Origin: Nannocystaceae bacterium
GTDB lineage: Bacteria; Myxococcota_A; Polyangia; Nannocystales; Nannocystaceae
DNA length: 6,932 nucleotides
Assembly (NCBI GenBank): GCA_016763875.1
Contig: JAESSZ010000079.1
Coordinates: forward strand, 1 to 6,932
Direction: 5' to 3'
The notes under the pieces are model-generated. The model had not been told where the DNA came from. It worked only from the letters and a program-made list of their open reading frames with translations, and did not search any database. Positions 1 to 5,433 of the stretch are shown here, in pieces (position 1 is the stretch's first letter; every line of letters begins with the position of its first letter). The translations under genes were made by a program, and so were the position numbers.

Positions 1-2476
1 AGGCCGCCAGCACCGCGTGCGCCTCAGCCCAGGTCGGCGTCGTATTTCGTGCGGATAGCGGCACACGAGCCAGCTCTTGTTCCGCCTCGGCGATGGAGCC
101 TCGCAGGGCCAACGCGACGGCAAGCGTCGCTCGAACCTCAACTGCCTGTGTCTCCCCGACGGCGAAGCTGTCACCCAAGATCGCGATGGCCCGCCGCACC
201 GTGTTCTCACCCTGGCGCCACCGACCTTGCACGAAGTCGTCTGCACCGAGTTCGACGAGGATTGTGTGTGTGTAGTAGTTGCCACGGCCCGCACCGGCCT
301 CGAGGATCGAGAGCGCACGCTCCCGGTAGTGGCGCGCAAGGGCGTCCTCTCCGAGGCGTGCCAGGCGGCCCGCCACGCGCTCGATCTGGTGCGCAGCAAA
401 GTACGATCGGTGGCCATATCCGGCGACCGCGATCCGCTCGATCTCTTCGGCGAGGTTCGCAAGCTTCTCCCCATCGCCTCGGGCCACGGCGCGCCTCGCC
501 CGGAGATCCAGGACACTCAACGTCGATTGTGTTGGGTCACCCATGCGCTTGGCCGCCATCGCGAGTTCGTCGAGCAACCGCCCAACGTCCGCGGATGCGT
601 ACTGCCGCGTGCCTCGGTGGGTGTCGTGAATCAGACTCCACCCCTCGGCCAAGACCCACACAACGTCGGCCCGGGAAGCGCGAGCGAGGTCCTTGGCTCG
701 CTGGAGTCTCGCGAAACCCAGCTCCATTTCGACACCTGCGACGATCTGCGCGTTCCCGACTCGGAACAGGGTCTCGGCGACCGCCGGATGGAACTGGGTT
801 TCGGAGACCGCTGCGATCGCCGCCCGTCCCTGATCGAGTAGATCCGGGTTCACGCGATCGCCCACATACGCTGCCATAGCCACCCCTTCTGCGACGCGCA
901 GTTCGATGATGGCGTCAATGATCGCGTCGCGTTGCTCCGGGTCAGAAGGCATCAAAGGGGTCGACTGTAGGGTTCCCTCAAGCTCGCACTCCGCTGGCAG
1001 CCGCAAAGGCGGATATTCGACCGCCGCGGCCAAGGCACGCGTTGCCGGATCGATGTCGTCCATGAGTCGAACGCGGGTGCGGATCTCCACGATGCGTTGG
1101 TCAAGGCACGACATGCGCAGCGCAAACCGGGTGGGGTCCGTCTTCGACTCGCCGCCGCAGCTGCCCTCGTAGATCCGAGTCCAGTCGGCGACCCAGTCGT
1201 CAAGCATCGTGGATTCGAACTGCCACCACTGCCGTATGTAGGCTGGGCCGTCGCCCCACCGGCTCGCCAGTCGGGCGCGGGTCTCATCGTCCCAGATCCC
1301 AGCCGTTCGTTGTGCCGCGGGCGGGCACGCGATCGGACCGGAGCCAGCCACGGAGGTCACCCCAGCTGGGTCCCTCAGCAGCGACCACCCCCCGGTGAAC
1401 GCGGCGATCGCTAATGCGACCCCCACCACCGCACTCCGTTTTCGGCGCAGCGGCGCGGTACGAATGTGCTCGAGTTCGGCCAGCAGCGCATCCATGTCTG
1501 GCCATCGCCGCTCGACGTCTGTGGCCAACCCGCGCTCGACCGCACGTCGCAGCCGGGCCGGGCCACGATGCTTCGCCGCGTCAATCCTCCCCGACAGCAC
1601 CGCAGCCGCGAGCGCGCGCATCGACTCACCGCCGAACGGCCGCTCCCCATACAGCGCTTCCCACAGGGCGACACAAAAACTGAACTGGTCGGTAGCCGGC
1701 GACGTCGCAGCGCCCATGAACTGTTCTGGGGACATGTACGCGGGCGTGCCTAGGATCGCGCCCACCGAGGTCAACATCGTCGGTTGACGCGTATCGAGCC
1801 AACCGAGTTGGTCGTCGAGTTGGTCGAGCTGGTCGTCGAGTTGGTCGTCGAGCTGGACAGCTGGCGGTCCCGAAACAGGGTCGGGCTCCTCGGAGCGACG
1901 CCAGTGCTCTCGGGCCAGCCCAAAGTCCAAAACGCGGGGGCGCCCGTCGTCCCCGACCAGTACGTTGTCTGGCTTGAAATCTCGATGGATGAGACCTGCG
2001 TCGTGTGCCGCGGCCAACCCTCGTCCCGCCGCGACGAACAGGGCGAGCACCTCGGCAACGCTGCGCTTGCCGTCGCCTAGCCACGCGCGCAACGTGGCCC
2101 CCTTCACCAGCTCCATCGCCACGAACAAGCGGTCTTCGTGGATACCGACCTCGTAGACCTGCACGACGTTGGGGTGCGAGAGCTTGGCCAGTGCCTTCGC
2201 CTCCCGTTCAAGACGAGCGCTGTGCTCGGCACCGATCTCCTTGTGCAGCAGCTTGATAGCAACCTTGCGCTCGAGTTGAGCGTCGAAACCGGCGAGCACC
2301 TGGCCCATGCCGCCTCGCCCCAACTCCCCCGAGATGCGAAACCGGCCGATCTTGCTCGGCGCGCTCGCGGGTCCCGTAGGTCCGAACAATGCGCCCGCAA
2401 CCGCCTGCTTGTGGCTGTTCACGGTCGTCCACGCCAGCGCGTCGAACTCCTTCGCGATGCGCCCGGTCGTGTCCAT
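1..2476 (-). CDS. Membrane-anchored Ser/Thr protein kinase with helical-repeat C-terminus (partial, 3' end outside window)
   Basis: Eukaryotic-type (Hanks) kinase that transfers phosphate from ATP to Ser/Thr of unknown substrates; its catalytic half should face the cytoplasm. My reading of the minus strand gives 825 uninterrupted codons running off the left edge. Kinase domain about residues 43-340: Gly loop GRGGMG (53-58), VAIK lysine K75, HRDFKPDN catalytic loop (164-171, D166), DFG (184-186), GTPAYMSPEQ (243-252). The DFG-to-SPE segment is about 68 residues, unusually long, and holds a Q-L-D-D repeat. An RRKR stretch precedes one hydrophobic segment (about 349-367). Then come C384, GIWDD (393-397), C440 and LRMSCL (453-458), and Ala/Leu/Arg-rich helices to the edge that resemble TPR-type repeats, though no repeat was scored. 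ATG 2476 is chosen because an in-frame TAG lies 33 nt upstream with no other start between; no good Shine-Dalgarno is visible. Kinase identity is certain; signal and targets are unknown. Confidence 0.95.
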   Translation of the reverse strand, partial: MDTTGRIAKEFDALAWTTVNSHKQAVAGALFGPTGPASAPSKIGRFRISGELGRGGMGQVLAGFDAQLERKVAIKLLHKEIGAEHSARLEREAKALAKLSHPNVVQVYEVGIHEDRLFVAMELVKGATLRAWLGDGKRSVAEVLALFVAAGRGLAAAHDAGLIHRDFKPDNVLVGDDGRPRVLDFGLAREHWRRSEEPDPVSGPPAVQLDDQLDDQLDQLDDQLGWLDTRQPTMLTSVGAILGTPAYMSPEQFMGAATSPATDQFSFCVALWEALYGERPFGGESMRALAAAVLSGRIDAAKHRGPARLRRAVERGLATDVERRWPDMDALLAELEHIRTAPLRRKRSAVVGVALAIAAFTGGWSLLRDPAGVTSVAGSGPIACPPAAQRTAGIWDDETRARLASRWGDGPAYIRQWWQFESTMLDDWVADWTRIYEGSCGGESKTDPTRFALRMSCLDQRIVEIRTRVRLMDDIDPATRALAAAVEYPPLRLPAECELEGTLQSTPLMPSDPEQRDAIIDAIIELRVAEGVAMAAYVGDRVNPDLLDQGRAAIAAVSETQFHPAVAETLFRVGNAQIVAGVEMELGFARLQRAKDLARASRADVVWVLAEGWSLIHDTHRGTRQYASADVGRLLDELAMAAKRMGDPTQSTLSVLDLRARRAVARGDGEKLANLAEEIERIAVAGYGHRSYFAAHQIERVAGRLARLGEDALARHYRERALSILEAGAGRGNYYTHTILVELGADDFVQGRWRQGENTVRRAIAILGDSFAVGETQAVEVRATLAVALALRGSIAEAEQELARVPLSARNTTPTWAEAHAVLAA
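1805..1855 (-). repeat. In-frame 9/12-nt tandem repeat encoding Q-L-D-D units in the kinase activation segment
   Basis: On the plus strand the tract is built of units GAG-T/C-TGGTC, each with or without an extra GTC, that is alternating 12- and 9-nt units. Read in the kinase frame it gives QLDD, QLDD, QLD, QLDD, QL (residues 208-224). It lies between DFG (184) and GTPAYMSPEQ (243), in the loop that normally controls kinase activity, and adds a run of acidic and amide residues. All unit lengths are multiples of three, so gain or loss of units would keep the frame. Confidence 0.9.
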
Positions 2477-2787
2477 CTCGGTTGCTGCCCACGCGAGGTC
2501 GGATGAGACCTACTCCTGACGTTACGAGCGCGGAGAGGCGCGCGCCATCGTCTGATGAGCGAGGGATCTATCGAACTTGTTCGATGTGGAGCGCTGCAAC
2601 GCAGGCATCTCGGTGCGGCTGCCCTTCTCCGTCTTCGAAGACTGCAATCGAGCCATTGCCTGGGCAGGCGACCGAGGGCGGGCGCGCGCACGGACGAATG
2701 CGGGACACACGAGGTCGTGCGTTGCGGGCGAACCGCGCTCGGTTGCGGTGTTCGTGGGCGAAATCGCAGAAACCCTCGGGGTTCCTG
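2477..2787. promoter_or_regulatory. Divergent intergenic region between kinase and metalloprotease genes
   Basis: This 311-nt stretch separates the minus-strand kinase start from the plus-strand protease start, so promoters for both genes probably lie here. The clear element is the inverted repeat at 2570-2585. I could not fix a -35/-10 or sigma-54 promoter by eye. A reading frame from TTG 2577 to the stop ending at 2867 has fairly high third-position G+C, but it overlaps the protease start by 80 nt and matches no family I know, so it is not called as a gene. No RNA gene is evident. Confidence 0.55.
2570..2585. promoter_or_regulatory. Perfect 7+7 inverted repeat, candidate operator
   Basis: The sequence ATCGAAC-TT-GTTCGAT is two perfect 7-nt arms around a 2-nt centre. 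It starts 94 nt upstream of the kinase ATG (2476) and ends about 200 nt upstream of the protease GTG (2788). It has the dyad form of a homodimeric repressor site. The GAAC/GTTC half sites recall LexA boxes of Gram-positive bacteria, but those have a 4-nt centre. No T-run follows, so a terminator is unlikely. Which protein binds it is unknown. Confidence 0.5.
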
Positions 2788-3531
2788 GTGCGTCTAAACA
2801 GCGTGCGCCTGTCTCGTCGGACCCTGCTTTACGCTCTGTGTGCCTGTGGCCTCGTCGGCTGCGATGAAGCCGCGCAGGCAGCGGAGCCGGAGCAGGCCCC
2901 CGAGCCCGAACCCGAGCCCACCAGGCCCCACGCCAACCCGCCCCAGTCCACCAGCGAGATCCAGGCGGTCAAGACACGCGCGACCGTGTACCTGGTCTCG
3001 TTGGGTCCGTTCGACGCCAACATGCTGGACGCGATCGCGGCCGGGCTCGCCGAGGAGCTTCAGGTCGAGGTCAGGCGCCTGGGTCGCAAGCCCCTGCCCA
3101 AGTTCGCCTGGTACGCGCCGCGCAGGCGTTTTCGTGCAGACGACATCCTCGAGCATCTTCCAACCCTGATCCCCGATGAGCCCACGTCCACGCGCATCCT
3201 GGCTCTGACCCAAAAAGACATCTCCACCACGAAGGGCAAGTTCAAGGACTGGGGAGTCTTTGGGCTGGGCAACATGCCAGGTCGGGCGGCCGTGGTGTCG
3301 AGCTTTCGTCTGAAACGAAAGGCGAAGGGACGCAAGCACCTGCGCCGCCGTATGGTGAACACCGCGATCCACGAAGTCGGCCACATGTTGGGTCTCGGCC
3401 ACTGCACCGAGCACGACGCGCGCTGCCCGATGCAGGACGCAGAGGGCAGCATCGCCAACACCGACGCGAGCACGGGACACCTGGGCCCGGAGTGCAGGGC
3501 CGAACTCGATCGCGAGATGCCGCCGCGCTAG
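2788..3531 (+). CDS. Archaemetzincin-like zinc metalloprotease, predicted exported lipoprotein
   Basis: Predicted zinc endopeptidase of 247 residues. The N-terminus has a twin-arginine-like SRRTLL (9-14), a short hydrophobic stretch and lipobox LVGC (22-25), so export and lipid attachment at C25 are expected. A Pro/Glu-rich linker (about 26-52) follows. The catalytic domain (about 60-247) matches archaemetzincin style: VYLVSLGPF, then VFGLGN, VVSSFRL, and the zinc site HEVGHMLGLGHC (195-206), with ligands H195, H199, H205 and catalytic E196. After that the family pattern C-x4-C-x-M-x17-C-x2-C reads C206-x6-C213-P-M215-x17-G233-x2-C236: wider first spacing and one Cys replaced by Gly. GTG 2788 is preferred, with GGGG 6 nt upstream; GTG 2803 is the alternative and would keep both motifs. 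Known archaemetzincins are mostly short and cytosolic, so the signal is unusual. Substrate unknown. The gene converges on the methyltransferase gene. Confidence 0.85.
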   Translation: MRLNSVRLSRRTLLYALCACGLVGCDEAAQAAEPEQAPEPEPEPTRPHANPPQSTSEIQAVKTRATVYLVSLGPFDANMLDAIAAGLAEELQVEVRRLGRKPLPKFAWYAPRRRFRADDILEHLPTLIPDEPTSTRILALTQKDISTTKGKFKDWGVFGLGNMPGRAAVVSSFRLKRKAKGRKHLRRRMVNTAIHEVGHMLGLGHCTEHDARCPMQDAEGSIANTDASTGHLGPECRAELDREMPPR

Positions 3532-3554
3532 AGACGGTTTTGCGTCGGTGACAC

Positions 3555-3572
3555 GCCCCGGCACGTGCGGGC
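3555..3572. terminator. GC-rich hairpin between convergent genes, possible terminator
   Basis: In the 41 nt between the stop codons of the protease and the methyltransferase genes, GCCC pairs with GGGC and encloses the palindrome GCACGTGC, with a CG bulge on the left side. Placement between convergent genes suits a two-way terminator. There is no U-run on either strand, so intrinsic termination is uncertain, and such hairpins are common by chance at this G+C. Confidence 0.3.
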
Positions 3573-4187
3573 CTACACGCGTGCCGACGGGTCGAGGCCT
3601 CGTCCCAGGCCCGGCACAAACCGGCCGGTTGTGCGCGCGTAGTCGCGATACGTCTCGCCATGGGTCGTTAGCAGGTGGGGCTCCTCCACCACCCGAACTT
3701 GAAGTTCCAGCGACAGCAGCATCAGCGCCCAAGGCACGAGGAGCCAGGGCACCCACAGTGCGAGCGCCCCGGTGGTCACCAGCATGCCCATGAACACCGG
3801 ATTGCGGCACCAACCGAAGGGCCCGTTGGTGCGCAGCTGGGTCCGCTCACCCGTCTTCACGCCGATTCGCCACGAGCGTCCCATCGCGATCTGGGCGTAG
3901 ATCGTGAACACGCCGCCGAGTCCAAATCCGACCCCGCCGACGAGCACGCGCCACAAAGCGACCGCTGGTTGTGCAGGCGCCAACGCGGGGGCGAGCCCCA
4001 GGCCGACGACAGAGACGGCCAGCAAAACGCCCGCCCACCACGCGACACTTCCGGGCTTGCCTGAGATGCCGCGCCAACCGGAGTCGTGCTCGCGGAGGCG
4101 CTGCAGTGCCGTGCGCCCCAGCAGGGCGACGAAGCCGTACAGGGTGAGGAGTCCGAGTGTTACGCTATTGAGCGTGTCGCCGTGCAT
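3573..4187 (-). CDS. ICMT/PEMT-family integral membrane methyltransferase
   Basis: A 204-residue membrane protein of the isoprenylcysteine carboxyl methyltransferase / phospholipid methyltransferase superfamily, which uses S-adenosylmethionine to methylate lipid-like or membrane-borne substrates. Hydrophobic segments lie near residues 6-24, 49-72, 78-100 and a C-terminal pair within 130-162. Family signatures are visible: GRSWRIGV (103-110), the cofactor-binding RTNGPFGWCRNP (119-130; usual form R-x-x-G-P-Y-x-x-x-R-H-P, here with Asn for His) and the tail EEPHLLTTHGETYRDY (168-183) followed by GRFVP (188-192). The ATG at 4187 fits the family N-terminus. The frame stays open far upstream, and an ATG at 4241 would overlap the regulator's start codon, so the shorter form is preferred; AAGGG lies just before it, too close to be an ideal ribosome site. 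The divergent TetR gene is the likely regulator. The substrate cannot be read from sequence. Confidence 0.88.
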   Translation of the reverse strand: MHGDTLNSVTLGLLTLYGFVALLGRTALQRLREHDSGWRGISGKPGSVAWWAGVLLAVSVVGLGLAPALAPAQPAVALWRVLVGGVGFGLGGVFTIYAQIAMGRSWRIGVKTGERTQLRTNGPFGWCRNPVFMGMLVTTGALALWVPWLLVPWALMLLSLELQVRVVEEPHLLTTHGETYRDYARTTGRFVPGLGRGLDPSARV

Positions 4188-4239
4188 GCCCTTAGGGTGA
4201 GCTTCAGATTGGGCACGCGCGACTCGGGTTCTGTGCTGC
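4188..4239. promoter_or_regulatory. Short divergent promoter region of the methyltransferase and TetR genes
   Basis: Fifty-two nt separate the two divergent start codons, so promoters and any TetR operator for both genes must lie here or run into the coding ends. The only dyad I see is the small CCCT-T-AGGG next to the methyltransferase start, in a good position to block it but short for a TetR site. No convincing -35/-10 pair was found. Confidence 0.4.
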
Positions 4240-4860
4240 ATGTCCAACCCCACAAAGCCCGCTGGACGCCACCGTAGGCCGGTCCAAGACCGTTCTCGGC
4301 ACACGGTGGACAGCATCCTTGAGGCTGCAACTCGGCTTTTCGACCGCGGGGCGGCCACGACCAACGGCATCGCCAAACTGGCCGGCGTGTCGATCGGGTC
4401 GCTGTACGAGTACTTCCCGAACAAGGACGCGATCGTCGGCCGCCTGTTCGAGGCGCACGTGGATGAGGCTATCGAAACGTTGAGCGCGACGGTGAGCCGT
4501 ACGCCCCCCGAACAGACACCGTTGGCCGACGGCCTGCGACCCATGGTGGAGGCGCTGCTCGATTTGCACACCGTGCGACCGGGACTGCATCGTGTATTCC
4601 TAGCGAAGCTCGCGGCACTGCCCGCTGTGCGGAGTCGGGTGGCCGAGGCTGAGCTGCGCCTGCGCGCCGTGGTGGAGGCGTGGATGGCCGGGCACCCCGA
4701 GGTTGCGGTGCCCGATCTGACGTTGGCGGCGCGTATCGTCGTCGAAGGGAGCAACGCGCTCGTGCACGGCTACATCGCGGACGACGAGGGGGTCCCGCAG
4801 GAGGCGTTCGTCGATGAAGTGACTCGGCTGTGGACTGGCTTTCTGAGGGGGGCGAGCTGA
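4240..4860 (+). CDS. TetR/AcrR-family transcriptional regulator
   Basis: A 206-residue one-component regulator: an N-terminal helix-turn-helix binds operator DNA as a dimer and a variable C-terminal domain binds a small ligand that releases it. The DNA-binding domain is clear: DSILEAATRLFDRGAATTNG (24-43), IAKLAGVSIGSLYEYFPNKD (44-63) and IVGRLFEAHVDEAIE (65-79), which is the standard TetR layout including the SLYEYFPNKD recognition helix end. Residues 90-206 are helical and Ala/Leu/Val-rich, with no diagnostic ligand motif. Length is typical. ATG 4240 gives a natural basic N-terminal tail (KPAGRHRRPVQDRSR) before helix 1; the Shine-Dalgarno is weak. It sits divergently 52 nt from the membrane methyltransferase gene, and TetR regulators usually control such a neighbour and themselves. 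The next gene begins 4 nt after its stop and may share the transcript. Confidence 0.95.
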   Translation: MSNPTKPAGRHRRPVQDRSRHTVDSILEAATRLFDRGAATTNGIAKLAGVSIGSLYEYFPNKDAIVGRLFEAHVDEAIETLSATVSRTPPEQTPLADGLRPMVEALLDLHTVRPGLHRVFLAKLAALPAVRSRVAEAELRLRAVVEAWMAGHPEVAVPDLTLAARIVVEGSNALVHGYIADDEGVPQEAFVDEVTRLWTGFLRGAS

Positions 4861-4863
4861 GGT

Positions 4864-5274
4864 GTGACGGCGGCCTGGTGCGGGAGTCGTTCGTGTTATG
4901 TACGATCCGTGGTGGTGACACGTGCGCTCACAGGCCTGCTCGGTGTCGTGCTCACGGCGTGCACGGGCAGCAGCCCGCCGCAGTCCAAGCCAACACGCGC
5001 CGCATCACCGCAAACCGTGGCAGTGTCCCCCGATGCGCCACCGCCCTCCGGGGAGCAGTGGGCGTGCAAGAGCGACAGTGACTGCACGATGACCTGCGCG
5101 CTCGGCTCGGTGAGTGCGGCGTGGATCAAGTCGAACCCAGACGCGGACAACTGCGACGACGGGTGCGGCTGGAGTAGCGGGCAGGAGGCTTGTCGCAACG
5201 GGGAGTGCGTTGCCCTGGCGGCCGACGGGACCATCAACCCGGACTGCACGCATCGCACCGAGTCGCCCTACTGA
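4864..5274 (+). CDS. Small cysteine-rich putative lipoprotein
   Basis: Hypothetical secreted lipoprotein of up to 136 residues; I do not recognise a family. A hydrophobic stretch LTGLLGVVLTAC ends in lipobox LTAC, with C33 as the lipidated residue when counted from GTG 4864. A Ser/Pro/Thr-rich linker follows, then a compact domain with eight further cysteines in CKSDSDC, TC, NCDDGC, AC, EC and DC contexts, enough for four disulfides; a C-x5-DC beginning is often seen in myxobacterial secreted proteins. The start is uncertain: GTG 4864 has GAGGGGGG about 11 nt upstream inside the end of the TetR gene, while GTG 4909, 4912 or 4915 give a more normal short signal peptide but no visible ribosome site. 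It is likely co-transcribed with the TetR gene, though no functional link is shown. Confidence 0.75.
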   Translation: MTAAWCGSRSCYVRSVVVTRALTGLLGVVLTACTGSSPPQSKPTRAASPQTVAVSPDAPPPSGEQWACKSDSDCTMTCALGSVSAAWIKSNPDADNCDDGCGWSSGQEACRNGECVALAADGTINPDCTHRTESPY

Positions 5275-5411
5275 TCGAGGCTCAGCCGGGTAGCGCGGGG
5301 GTATCAAGGCTACTTCGACGCCAGGATCCACGACGTTCGCGTCACACGCGTGCGCTCGGGTCTGATGAGGTCCTCGCGCTGGGGACGTCTTGCCGGTAGT
5401 TCGATCCGCCC

Positions 5412-5431
5412 GATACAGAGTACGCTCTATC
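5412..5431. promoter_or_regulatory. Interrupted inverted repeat just before the second kinase start
   Basis: GAT-(AC)-AGAG, then TACG, then CTCT-ATC: seven base pairs with a 2-nt bulge and a 4-nt loop, ending 2 nt before the GTG at 5434. In RNA it would cover the ribosome-binding area; in DNA it could be a protein site. If translation starts at ATG 5365 instead, it lies inside the gene. The rest of the 159-nt gap (5275-5433) shows no clear promoter. Confidence 0.35.
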
Positions 5432-5433
5432 GG

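Noticed and set aside
77..841. 254-codon plus-strand frame opposite the first kinase gene
   Set aside because: It is the antisense shadow of the kinase's helical C-terminal region. The minus-strand frame is continuous for 825 codons with recognisable domains; the plus frame has no family features.
2389..2787. Long N-terminal extension of the protease from ATG 2389
   Set aside because: It would overlap the kinase start antisense, its Arg/Ser/Pro-rich content looks non-coding, and it would bury the lipoprotein signal that begins at GTG 2788.
2794..3813. 339-codon minus-strand frame opposite the protease
   Set aside because: High-G+C mirror frame; the plus strand carries the HExxHxxGxxH zinc site and signal peptide, and this frame crosses the real methyltransferase gene end.
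4188..4754. Extended methyltransferase start reaching 4754
   Set aside because: The added sequence is antisense to the TetR gene and unrelated to the family; the normal N-terminus begins at ATG 4187.
5345..5352. CACGCGTG palindrome, also present at 3576-3583
   Set aside because: Eight-base palindromes of C, G and few A/T are expected by chance at this G+C; the copy at 3576 lies inside the methyltransferase coding region.
5380..5394. Possible sigma-54 promoter (TGGGGACGTCTTGC) upstream of the second kinase
   Set aside because: The TGG to TTGC distance is one nucleotide shorter than the strict -24/-12 spacing and the -24 element lacks the CAC part.
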